From Pseudomonas xionganensis (GTDB lineage: Bacteria > Pseudomonadota > Gammaproteobacteria > Pseudomonadales > Pseudomonadaceae), in NCBI RefSeq assembly GCF_009763245.1, contig NZ_WKJZ01000003.1, forward strand, positions 310,001 to 374,000: a DNA stretch of 64,000 nt. Reading direction: 5' to 3'. Made by a program: the position numbers and the translations under genes. Below the pieces are notes generated by a model. The model was given only the letters and a program-made list of their open reading frames with translations. It was not told the origin of the DNA and searched no databases. Below, piece by piece: positions 54,672 to 64,000 of the stretch; the first letter of the stretch is position 1; the number at the start of each line of letters is the position of its first letter.

Positions 54672-54700
54672 TTTACAAGGCAAAAGGTCGCCCGTATAGT
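54672..54700 (+). promoter_or_regulatory. Sigma-70 promoter of the tRNA-Leu genes
   Basis: TTTACA (54672-54677), a 17-bp spacer and TATAGT (54695-54700). A GC-rich discriminator (TCGCGCCCAC) follows, as is common for stringently controlled stable RNA promoters. Transcription would begin about 55 nt before the first tRNA. Confidence 0.8.
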
Positions 54701-54762
54701 TCGCGCCCACAGCGTCGAACAGACGTTGTAACACGAAACTGATGAGCAATCATGGTTTCAGT

Positions 54763-54849
54763 GCCCAGGTGGCGGAATTGGTAGACGCGCTGGTTTCAGG
54801 TATCAGTGACCGCAAGGTCGTGGAAGTTCGAGTCTTCTCCTGGGCACCA
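54763..54849 (+). tRNA. tRNA-Leu (anticodon CAG), copy 1
   Basis: The 87-nt class II tRNA has acceptor arms GCCCAGG (54763-54769) and CCTGGGC (54839-54845), discriminator A, and encoded CCA. D-arm GGCGGAATTGGTAGACGC is typical of tRNA-Leu; anticodon stem CTGGT/ATCAG holds CAG at 54797-54799. The long variable arm forms stem GACCGCAAGGTC. T-loop TTCGAGTC is standard. It decodes CUG. Confidence 0.97.
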
Positions 54850-54934
54850 AATTCAAGAATCGAGTCAATGACTGGATTCCTGCAATAAACGGATGCAACG
54901 CTCCGTGTCGGCAACGACGAAGCCTGCTTGCAAT

Positions 54935-55021
54935 GCCCAGGTGGCGGAATTGGTAGACGCGCTGGTTTCAGGTATCAGTGATCGCAAGATCGTGGAAGTT
55001 CGAGTCTTCTCCTGGGCACCA
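54935..55021 (+). tRNA. tRNA-Leu (anticodon CAG), copy 2
   Basis: Same length and sequence as copy 1 except two compensating changes in the variable arm (GATCGCAAGATC instead of GACCGCAAGGTC), which keep the stem. Acceptor GCCCAGG/CCTGGGC, CAG anticodon and encoded CCA are all intact. It lies 85 bp after copy 1 and is probably on the same transcript, ending at the terminator at 55031. Confidence 0.97.
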
Positions 55022-55030
55022 AATTAAAAA

Positions 55031-55055
55031 AACCGAGCCAAGTGCTCGGTTTTTT
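55031..55055 (+). terminator. Rho-independent terminator of the tRNA-Leu transcript
   Basis: Stem AACCGAGC (55031-55038) and GCTCGGTT (55044-55051) with loop CAAGT, then a T-run to 55055. The A-rich stretch before it gives a weaker U-run in the other direction for the chemoreceptor gene. Confidence 0.93.
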
Positions 55056-55111
55056 ATTGCCTGCCAAAAAGACAGGCGCTGCATGCGCAGCGCCAGAACC
55101 ACAACGCTGCG

Positions 55112-55133
55112 CGGTGCGCACAGCGCACCCTAC
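55112..55133. repeat. Half copy of the GTAGGGTGCGC repeat, holding a stop codon
   Basis: On the minus strand the sequence reads GTAGGGTGCGCTGTGCGCACC, with an internal GGTGCGC/GCGCACC hairpin. It resembles one arm of the repeat at 1938-1999. The TAG at 55132-55130, inside GTAGGG, is the stop codon of the chemoreceptor gene. Confidence 0.7.
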
Positions 55134-57055
55134 ACCTTGAACTGTCCAAGACTGGCCCGCAGGCGCGCGGCCAGACCATCCAGCACACGCCCGCTCTGCG
55201 CCGTAGCCGCAGCCGCCTCAGCCGCCTGCTGCGCCTCCTGATGGATGATCTCGACCCGCCCACGCACCGCGCCGGCGCCCTCTGCCTGATGGGTCGCCGC
55301 AGCGGTGGCAGCATTGATGGCGCCATGCACCTCTTCCACCGACTCGCGCACCGACTCCTGCACCCGCGCACTCTCATGCAATGCAGCCAGCCCCTGATCG
55401 GCCTGCTTGCCCGCCTGACCAATGGCCTCGACCGCTTCCCGTGCCCCGCGCTGCAAGGCACCGATGTGCTCCTGAATATCGCCAGTGGACTGCTGGGTCT
55501 TGCTGGCCAGAGCCCGCACCTCGTCCGCCACCACGGCAAAACCGCGCCCGCTTTCACCGGCCCGTGCGGCCTCGATGGCGGCGTTCAGCGCCAGCAGGTT
55601 GGTCTGTTCGGCAATAGAACGAATTACCGTCAGCACCACTTCAATCTGCTCACTCTGCTTGGCCAGCCGCTCGATCACCGCCGAACCAGACTCCACCCGC
55701 TGCACCAGCTCCTCGATGGCCCGCCCGACACGGCCAGCGATGGCCGCATTGTCGTCGGCCGCCTGGCGGATGGCCGCCACCCGCTGCAGCGCTTCCTGCA
55801 TGGCCTGACTTTCCGCCTGGGCCTGGTCGGACATATCGGCCAGCGCGTGCAGACTCGCCGCCACCTCATCGCGCTGACGCTCGGCCGCCGCCTCCGCCGC
55901 CGCACTGCGCGCCGCCAGGCTGCCGATCTCCTGCCCGGTCAAAGAGGCGACCTCGCCCGCCTCACGGACAATGGGCTGCAACTTGGCCAGGAACTGATTG
56001 ACTGCCGCCGCCATATCGCCGACCTCATCGCGACTGTCCAGCTGCACCCGCCGGGTCAGATCCCCCTCACCCGCGGCCAGATCGCGCAACGCGGCAATCA
56101 GCAGCTGCAGGCGGCTGAGCACCCGCCAGCCGAGCACCAGCGCCACCACAAGCAGGGTCAGCACGCCGACCACCAGCAAGCCCAGGGCAATACGCCAGCG
56201 CAGGGCCTGCGCCGCACCATCCACGGTCGCCAGGCTGCTATCGGCCATACCCTGAGCGGCCTCCTGGGCCTGGCTCAGACGCCGCTGCAGGGCCTGGGTA
56301 CTATCGCGTGCCGCGCCGGACAGACTCTCATCCACCAACTCCCCGGCATCGCCGACCAGGCCGATAAAGCGCTGATCGAGGGCCTGCAACTCCTTTTCCA
56401 TGGCCGCCTTGGACAAGCCAAGCTGAACCTTGCCGATCTGCGAGCCCATAGGGCTGATCGGCGTATCCAGCACTTGAATCTGCGGGTCACGAGAGGCCGC
56501 CTCAACCAGCCGGTCCAAAGGCGTCTTGCCCTGCCCCTGGGCGACCAGCTCACGAATCCTGGCATCGCTGCGGTTGTAATGACGGGTCAGGCGCTGCCCC
56601 TCGGCGTCGTAATAGATGGCAAAGAGCACCGCCGGGTCGCGCTGGGCGATACGGGCGAATGCGGTCAGCGCCGGCACATCACCATCCCAGATGGCCTTCG
56701 GCGCAACACCAGCCAGCAACTGCCCCAACGCTTCGCCGGATTCTTTCAGGCTCTTTTCCAGCACCACCCGCACCTGGCCCTGCTCGGCCTGCAGGCGCTC
56801 GGACAGGGCCGCACTCAAGCGCGCCTGGGTGCTGGCCGACAAGGCTGCCAGGCCTTGCTCGACCTCGCGCTCGGCAGATTCCAGCTCTCCCCCCAGGCGC
56901 TGACTGTCGCCTTGCAGGCTGCTCGCCAGATCCTCGACCAGATCATCCACCGTACTCCGGGTCAGCCATACCGCCAGCAGCACCTGCACCAGCATGGCGA
57001 TCCCCAACGCGATAAAAACCGGACGCAACAGGCGACTATGCAGTAAAGAAAACAA
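55130..57055 (-). CDS. Methyl-accepting chemotaxis protein
   Basis: A 641-residue chemoreceptor. TM1 is about 10-33, a long helical periplasmic domain 34-290, TM2 about 290-315, HAMP about 315-370 and the cytoplasmic signalling domain to the end. The signalling tip reads [37 protein letters not shown]. The start is TTG 57055, with AGGAG 7 nt upstream, giving [14 protein letters not shown]; longer frames are not preceded by a ribosome-binding site. There is no C-terminal CheR-tether pentapeptide. Ligand unknown. The gene sits between purA and tRNA-Leu. Confidence 0.93.
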   Translation of the reverse strand: MFSLLHSRLLRPVFIALGIAMLVQVLLAVWLTRSTVDDLVEDLASSLQGDSQRLGGELESAEREVEQGLAALSASTQARLSAALSERLQAEQGQVRVVLEKSLKESGEALGQLLAGVAPKAIWDGDVPALTAFARIAQRDPAVLFAIYYDAEGQRLTRHYNRSDARIRELVAQGQGKTPLDRLVEAASRDPQIQVLDTPISPMGSQIGKVQLGLSKAAMEKELQALDQRFIGLVGDAGELVDESLSGAARDSTQALQRRLSQAQEAAQGMADSSLATVDGAAQALRWRIALGLLVVGVLTLLVVALVLGWRVLSRLQLLIAALRDLAAGEGDLTRRVQLDSRDEVGDMAAAVNQFLAKLQPIVREAGEVASLTGQEIGSLAARSAAAEAAAERQRDEVAASLHALADMSDQAQAESQAMQEALQRVAAIRQAADDNAAIAGRVGRAIEELVQRVESGSAVIERLAKQSEQIEVVLTVIRSIAEQTNLLALNAAIEAARAGESGRGFAVVADEVRALASKTQQSTGDIQEHIGALQRGAREAVEAIGQAGKQADQGLAALHESARVQESVRESVEEVHGAINAATAAATHQAEGAGAVRGRVEIIHQEAQQAAEAAAATAQSGRVLDGLAARLRASLGQFKV

Positions 57056-57202
57056 GACCGTACTCCTCTGAACAGGCTCTTGGCAGACTGAACACCTCAC
57101 GCCCCTTGCATCGGCCGCGACAGGCAAAGCTGTAATAATTCTAGCCACCCAAAACGACAAGGGGCCGCCCATTGGCGACCCCTTGCGTATTGCTGCCGAC
57201 TA

Positions 57203-59748
<2,546 letters not shown>

Positions 59749-59785
59749 TTCGCCATTCCCCTCTTGAACCGGGCGGCACAAGCCT

Positions 59786-59971
59786 TCAGTGAAGCCAATA
59801 TAGGACGGCTGTACCCAGCAGCATGCTGGCCAGCCCCATCAGACGCAGCTGCCGATCGGACAACTGCGTCAACTGTATGAGCGCCTCACGCCATTGGCGC
59901 GGGCAAAGAAAGGGCAGGATGCCTTCCAGCACCAGCACTAAACACAATGCGATGCCCAGTTCCTGCCACAT
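59786..59971 (-). CDS. DUF2065 small membrane protein
   Basis: A 61-residue protein with two TM helices (about 4-22, [16 protein letters not shown], and 42-59, [19 protein letters not shown]), family DUF2065, in its usual position between hflC and hisZ. The start is ATG 59971 ([11 protein letters not shown]). The ribosome-binding site is weak and an intrinsic terminator ends only 15 nt upstream. Function unknown. Confidence 0.88.
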   Translation of the reverse strand: MWQELGIALCLVLVLEGILPFLCPRQWREALIQLTQLSDRQLRLMGLASMLLGTAVLYWLH

Positions 59972-59986
59972 GATTGCCACAGACGC

Positions 59987-60010
59987 AAAAAAGCCGGGAT
60001 TTTCCCGGCT
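59987..60010 (-). terminator. Rho-independent terminator after hflC
   Basis: On the minus strand: stem AGCCGGGA/TCCCGGCT with a 3-nt loop (60010-59992), followed by a run of six U (59992-59987). It would end the hfq-hfl transcript or attenuate reading into DUF2065-hisZ-purA. Confidence 0.9.
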
Positions 60011-60028
60011 GCCGCATGATACCACGCT

Positions 60029-60109
60029 GAAAGCTTCAAGCCACAAGCTTCAAGCGACAAGTGAGCACCTGGCTTCAACTTGCGGCTTGTCGCTTGCGGC
60101 TTGCAGCCG
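60029..60109. repeat. AAGCTTCAAGC-type heptad repeats forming an imperfect hairpin
   Basis: The segment holds repeated 7-mer-like words (CTTCAAG, CACAAG, CGACAAG on the left; CTTGCGG, CTTGTCG, CTTGCGG, CTTGCAG on the right). Left and right parts are roughly complementary. It is related in style to the repeats after morA (17592-17723) and lies between the hflC stop and its terminator. Confidence 0.7.
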
Positions 60110-60112
60110 CCT

Positions 60113-60982
60113 TTAGGGCTTGGACTGCTCCAGATAGCGGAAGAAGTCGCTACTCGGATCCAGCACCAGTACGTCACGCTTGTCGGCGAAGCTTTCGCGA
60201 TAAGCGCGCAGGCTGCGATAGAAGGAGTAGAACTCCTGATCCATGCCATAAGCCTTGGCATAGATCGCAGCAGCCTGGGCATCGCCTTCACCACGCAGCT
60301 CTTCAGCCTGGCGATAGGCCTCGGCCAGCAGCACCCGGCGCTGACGGTCGGCGTCGGCGCGAATACCTTCGGCCAGCTCCTTGCCCTTGGCGCGATGCTC
60401 ACGGGCCTCACGCTCACGTTCGGAACTCATGCGATCGAACACGCTGCGGTTGACTTCGCGCGGCAGGTCGATGGCCTTGACCCGCACATCCACCACTTCG
60501 ATACCCAGTTCACGCTGCGCTGCCCGGTTGAGCACGGCAGTCACATCGGCCATCAGCGCATCACGCTCACCGGAAACCGACTCATGCAGGGTGCGCTTAC
60601 CGAACTGGTCACGCAGGGAGGCTTCCAGACGGCGAGCCAGACGCTCGTCGGCGATCTGCTTCATACCGGAGGTCGCGGTGTAGTAACGCTCGGCATCCAG
60701 CACCCGCCACTTGGCGTAGGCATCGACCATCAGCGCTTTCTTTTCCAGGGTCAGGAAACGCGAACTGGTGGAATCCAGCGTCAGCAAGCGGGCATCGAAC
60801 TTGCGCACCTGGTTGACGTAAGGAATCTTCACATGCAGACCAGGCTGCACATCCGGCTGCACGATACGACCGAACTGCAGCAATACCGCCCGCTCGGTTT
60901 GCGACACGATATAGAAGCTGTTCCAGGCAATCAGCGCGACAACCACGCCAACAATCAGGGCGACCAGTGATTTATTGCTCAT
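60113..60982 (-). CDS. hflC: HflC, SPFH-domain subunit of the FtsH modulator complex
   Basis: 289 residues. One N-terminal TM (about 6-26) is followed by the SPFH/band-7 domain (SQTERAVLLQFGRIV to about 190) and a helical segment (REREAREHRAKGKELAEGIRADADRQRR). With HflK it forms a periplasmic cage around the FtsH protease and limits its activity. The start ATG overlaps the hflK stop by one base (TGATG), indicating coupled translation. Confidence 0.96.
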   Translation of the reverse strand: MSNKSLVALIVGVVVALIAWNSFYIVSQTERAVLLQFGRIVQPDVQPGLHVKIPYVNQVRKFDARLLTLDSTSSRFLTLEKKALMVDAYAKWRVLDAERYYTATSGMKQIADERLARRLEASLRDQFGKRTLHESVSGERDALMADVTAVLNRAAQRELGIEVVDVRVKAIDLPREVNRSVFDRMSSEREREAREHRAKGKELAEGIRADADRQRRVLLAEAYRQAEELRGEGDAQAAAIYAKAYGMDQEFYSFYRSLRAYRESFADKRDVLVLDPSSDFFRYLEQSKP

Positions 60983-62136
60983 CAGCGGCTCTCCCTTGTA
61001 CGCAGTTCAACCTGACGTGGATCGTTGTTTATCCGAGTGCCCATATCGCTGCTGGCGCTGCCCGAAATAGAACTGGGCACCGACGTGCTGCGACCATCGA
61101 TCATCTTGTCCAGGGGCAGGTAGAGCAGGTTGTTCTGGCCCTTGTCGCCGGTGACCAGCACCTTGCTGGTGTTGCTCATCAGCTCCTGCATGGTGTCCAG
61201 ATACAGGCGCTCGCGAGTCACTTCCGGCGCCTTGCGATACTCGGCCACCAAGGCGGTAAAGCGATCGGCCTCACCCTGGGCGCGGGAGACGACTTCGTCA
61301 CGGTAACCGTTGGCATCCTCGATCAGGCGCTGGGCCTGACCGCGGGCTTCCGGCACCACGCCATTGGCATAGGTTTCCGCCTGGTTTTTCTCACGCTGCT
61401 CGTCTTCACGGGCGCGGATCACGTCATCGAAAGCTTCCTGCACTTCACGGGGAGCCGCCGCACTCTGGATGTTCACCTGAGTGACATTGATCCCGGTACG
61501 ATAGGTGTCGAGGAAACGCTGCAGGCGCTCACGCACCTCGCTGGCCATCAGCTCACGACCCTCGGTCAGCACCTGATCCATTTCCGTGGAGCCGACCACG
61601 TGGCGCACAGCGCTGTCGGTGGCGTGCTGCAGGCTCATCTCCGGCTGATCGACGTTGAGCACGAAGTCCTGAAGATTGCTGATCTTGTACTGCACGGTCA
61701 GCGGCACTTCGATGATGTTCTCATCCTCGGTCAACATCTGCCCCTGCTTGCTGTAGGCACGCTCACGGGTGACGTTTTCCTGGAACTTGCGGTCAATCGG
61801 CGGGAAATAGATATTCAGGCCTGGACCGACTGTTTCGTAGTACTTGCCGAAGCGCAGCACCACAGCCTGCTCCTGCTCATCAACCACATAGATGGCGCTG
61901 TACAGCCAGATCACAGCCAGCAGGCCAAGACCGACGAACAACAGGCCGAAACCGCCGCCACTGCGGACACCGTTATCGCCGCCACGTTTGTTACCGCCAC
62001 CGAACAGCCCGTTAAGGCTCTCCTGCAGTTTGCGGAAGGCCTCGTCGAGATCAGGCGGCCCCTGCCGGCCACCGCCTTTGCGGCCGCCCCAAGGATCCTG
62101 ATTGTTCGAGTTGCCACCCGGCTCATTCCAAGCCAT
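60982..62136 (-). CDS. hflK: HflK, SPFH-domain subunit of the FtsH modulator complex
   Basis: 384 residues. A Gly/Asn-rich cytoplasmic N-terminus (MAWNEPGGNSNNQDPWGG) leads to one TM (about 73-92, FGLLFVGLGLLAVIWLYSAI) and the SPFH domain (VVDEQEQAVVLRFGKYYET). A long helix (about 250-320) follows. The partner is HflC. ATG 62136 has a GGAGAG site. Confidence 0.96.
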   Translation of the reverse strand: MAWNEPGGNSNNQDPWGGRKGGGRQGPPDLDEAFRKLQESLNGLFGGGNKRGGDNGVRSGGGFGLLFVGLGLLAVIWLYSAIYVVDEQEQAVVLRFGKYYETVGPGLNIYFPPIDRKFQENVTRERAYSKQGQMLTEDENIIEVPLTVQYKISNLQDFVLNVDQPEMSLQHATDSAVRHVVGSTEMDQVLTEGRELMASEVRERLQRFLDTYRTGINVTQVNIQSAAAPREVQEAFDDVIRAREDEQREKNQAETYANGVVPEARGQAQRLIEDANGYRDEVVSRAQGEADRFTALVAEYRKAPEVTRERLYLDTMQELMSNTSKVLVTGDKGQNNLLYLPLDKMIDGRSTSVPSSISGSASSDMGTRINNDPRQVELRTRESR

Positions 62137-62232
62137 AGCGCTCTCCATCTGATAAAGCCAAGACGCGCCCACGGCGCATCCGCCAATGCTACAGAATGCA
62201 TGCCCGCAGCGGCAAAGCCACTGCCGCAGGCT

Positions 62233-63534
62233 TTATTGCAAAGTGTGTTGCTCAATAAACTCAGCTGGTTGCAGCCCTTCGCGACTGACCAGACGATTCA
62301 ACTCGACCCAGGGCAGCCGCACCGTCAACAGGCTGCTGCCATCCTCGGCATGGCCTTCGCTCTGCACCGCCCCGAGCCCAAAAAACTGCGCGCGCAGACG
62401 CCCGAGGGACTGGGGCAGCTGCAGGGTGCCAACAAACAGGTCATCACCCAGCAACTCGGCAATGGCCTGGCGCAATAGCGACAGGCCACGCCCATCACGG
62501 GCCGACAGCCAGACCCGCTGCGGCTTGCCATCGGCATCGCGCTGAATCTGCGGTTCCACTCCTTCAAGCAGGTCGAGCTTGTTGTAGACCTCAAGAATCG
62601 GCAGCTCATGGGCACCAATCTCGCCCAACACCGCCAGCACCTGCTCGATCTGCTGATCGCGCTCCGGTTCGTGGGCGTCGATCACGTGCAGCAACAAATC
62701 GGAATTGCTCGACTCTTCCAGGGTGGCGCGAAAAGCCTCCACCAGCTTGTGCGGCAGATGGCGGATAAAGCCCACGGTATCGGCCAGCACGATCGGCCCC
62801 AGGTCATCCAGCTCAAGCCGGCGCAGGGTCGGATCAAGCGTGGCGAACAACTGATCGGCGGCATACACCTCGGAGGTGGTCAGGGCATTAAACAGCGTGG
62901 ACTTGCCGGCGTTGGTGTAGCCGACCAGGGACACCGAGGGGATATCGGCACGCTTGCGCCCGCGCCGGGCCTGCTCGCGCTGACTGCGCACCTTCTCCAG
63001 CTTCTGCTTGATCTGGCGAATGCGCACGCGCAACAGACGACGGTCGGTTTCCAGCTGGGTTTCCCCCGGGCCACGCAGACCGATACCGCCCTTCTGCCGC
63101 TCCAAGTGGGTCCAGCCCCGCACCAGGCGCGTGCTCATATGATCGAGCTGAGCCAGCTCGACCTGCAGTTTGCCTTCATGGGTACGGGCGCGCTGGGCGA
63201 AAATATCGAGGATCAGACCAGTGCGATCAAGCACCCGACACTCAAACACCCGCTCAAGATTGCGCTCCTGACTGGGGGTCAGGACATGGTTGAAGATCAC
63301 CAGGTCGGCCTCGCTGGCCTTGACCTGGTCACGCAACTCCTCAACCTTGCCACTGCCAATCAGGTACTTGGCAGTCAGCCGATTGCTCGGCACGCTAAAA
63401 AAGGCCACAGTTTCAGCGCCGGCCGACAGCGCCAGCTCCTGAAACTCCTGCGGATCTTCGCGCGCCTCCGAGTCCTGACCCTCCAGATGCACGAGGACGG
63501 CCCGCTCCCCACCTTCATGGCGCTCGAAGAACAA
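62233..63534 (-). CDS. hflX: Ribosome-associated GTPase HflX
   Basis: 433 residues. The N-terminal HflX domain (about 1-195) includes SGKVEELRDQVKASEADLVIFNH. The Gly-rich segment GLRGPGETQLETDRRLLR precedes the GTPase domain (G1 GYTNAGKST, G3 DTVGFI, G4 NKLD). It splits stalled 70S ribosomes under heat or antibiotic stress. The start is TTG 63534 preceded by AGGAGG at 5 nt; the peptide begins MFFERHEGGERA, as in other pseudomonads. It is 14 bp after hfq. Confidence 0.96.
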   Translation of the reverse strand: MFFERHEGGERAVLVHLEGQDSEAREDPQEFQELALSAGAETVAFFSVPSNRLTAKYLIGSGKVEELRDQVKASEADLVIFNHVLTPSQERNLERVFECRVLDRTGLILDIFAQRARTHEGKLQVELAQLDHMSTRLVRGWTHLERQKGGIGLRGPGETQLETDRRLLRVRIRQIKQKLEKVRSQREQARRGRKRADIPSVSLVGYTNAGKSTLFNALTTSEVYAADQLFATLDPTLRRLELDDLGPIVLADTVGFIRHLPHKLVEAFRATLEESSNSDLLLHVIDAHEPERDQQIEQVLAVLGEIGAHELPILEVYNKLDLLEGVEPQIQRDADGKPQRVWLSARDGRGLSLLRQAIAELLGDDLFVGTLQLPQSLGRLRAQFFGLGAVQSEGHAEDGSSLLTVRLPWVELNRLVSREGLQPAEFIEQHTLQ

Positions 63535-63548
63535 TGCAGCCTCCTAGA

Positions 63549-63809
63549 TCAGGCGTTACCGGGCTCGGCTTCAGCCTGCTCGCCTTCGCTGGCGCTCGGC
63601 AGACGCACCGGACGGCTCGGCACCACGGTGGAAATCGCGTGTTTGTAGACCATCTGGCTGACAGTGTTCTTCAGCAAAATCACGAACTGGTCGAATGACT
63701 CGATCTGGCCCTGCAGCTTGATGCCGTTGACCAGATAGATGGAAACCGGGACGCGTTCCTTACGCAGGGTATTCAGGTAAGGGTCTTGTAGCGAATGCCC
63801 TTTTGACAT
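63549..63809 (-). CDS. hfq: RNA chaperone Hfq
   Basis: 86 residues. The Sm1 motif ([31 protein letters not shown]) and Sm2 motif ([14 protein letters not shown]) are intact, with Q8, F42 and Y55-type RNA-binding residues visible. The C-terminal tail is short ([15 protein letters not shown]), as in Pseudomonas. It pairs sRNAs with mRNAs and helps Crc-type translational repression. ATG 63809 follows AAAGGAGTG. Confidence 0.98.
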   Translation of the reverse strand: MSKGHSLQDPYLNTLRKERVPVSIYLVNGIKLQGQIESFDQFVILLKNTVSQMVYKHAISTVVPSRPVRLPSASEGEQAEAEPGNA

Positions 63810-63912
63810 GTGCCGCACTCCTTTAAGGATCAATTTTTCAATAATTTTTAGTAAAACCAGTAAACGGCTAAAGACCGCCCCACCCCAAGGATAGACGGTC
63901 AGCGGCAAGGTC

Positions 63913-64000
63913 TCAGGTCAATATGGAGACCGCTGCCAGGCATTTCAAGGCGCGCGGCAGATTGTCACAGGCCAGACTGTCCAGCCACTGCACATCCTGC
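63913..64000 (-). CDS. miaA: tRNA dimethylallyltransferase MiaA (partial, C-terminal 28 residues)
   Basis: The last 28 codons of a minus-strand gene are present; they read [20 protein letters not shown] then LAAVSILT and stop at 63915-63913. The position directly upstream of hfq and the W-LDS-...-LPRALK ending match MiaA, which isopentenylates A37 of tRNAs reading UNN codons. The rest is outside the window. Confidence 0.8.
   Translation of the reverse strand, partial: QDVQWLDSLACDNLPRALKCLAAVSILT

Noticed and set aside
54850..54934. A third tRNA or small RNA between the tRNA-Leu genes
   Set aside because: No cloverleaf or independent promoter was visible in the 85-bp spacer.

Overview
The window looks like a chromosomal segment of a high-GC Pseudomonas. 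The gene content and order match Pseudomonas: miaA-hfq-hflX-hflK-hflC-DUF2065-hisZ-purA, tRNA-Leu, rnr-rlmB, rpsF-rpsR-DUF2232-rplI-dnaB-alr, ettA-morA-glyA-mapZ-radA-mscL, the AsrA-type Lon-like protease, and REP-like palindromes. All family assignments were made by reading the translations. Comparisons with P. aeruginosa PAO1 gene order are from memory.

Layout. 1-900: the end of a TctC-type binding protein, a small gene behind a Fur-like box, and an REP hairpin. 889-5252: fklB, an MITE-like element, then a minus-strand operon of DUF6482, a GIY-YIG nuclease with a degraded exonuclease domain, an Fe-S photolyase and DUF2256. 5396-11243: UPF0114 membrane protein, hypothetical gene, Lon-like protease, cation/proton antiporter, DksA/TraR zinc finger. 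11389-23939: ettA, morA, glyA, a 700-bp gap with a multi-hairpin element, mapZ, a 36-residue microprotein candidate, radA, two DUF465 genes, an EAL phosphodiesterase, mscL. 24176-31032: a four-gene signalling cassette of lower GC. 30983-38082: flavin reductase, rlmG, an orphan GspF-like gene, three orphan solute-binding proteins, two membrane proteins. 38218-46255: YegD-type Hsp70, YgiQ radical SAM protein, and a tandem pair of 7TM-GGDEF diguanylate cyclases. 46256-64000: minus-strand housekeeping block interrupted by two tRNA-Leu(CAG) genes and a chemoreceptor.

Themes. Cyclic-di-GMP signalling is dense: morA, mapZ, a stand-alone EAL protein, an EAL response regulator, and two membrane cyclases. 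The best candidate for a new system is 24176-31032. There a receiver-DUF3369-degenerate GGDEF-EAL protein, two LivK-like lipoproteins without any ABC transporter, and a membrane histidine kinase overlap or nearly touch. I infer that the lipoproteins present a ligand to the kinase, which then controls c-di-GMP breakdown. The cassette sits between mscL and an oxidoreductase gene that I recall as neighbours in PAO1. A second candidate is the photolyase/nuclease/DUF2256 operon at 1788-5252, preceded by repeated TGTATA/TGTACA boxes. Dispersed repeats (REP, GTAGGGTG palindromes, heptanucleotide arrays, a structured element) fill most larger gaps. No prophage, insertion sequence with transposase, rRNA or CRISPR was seen.
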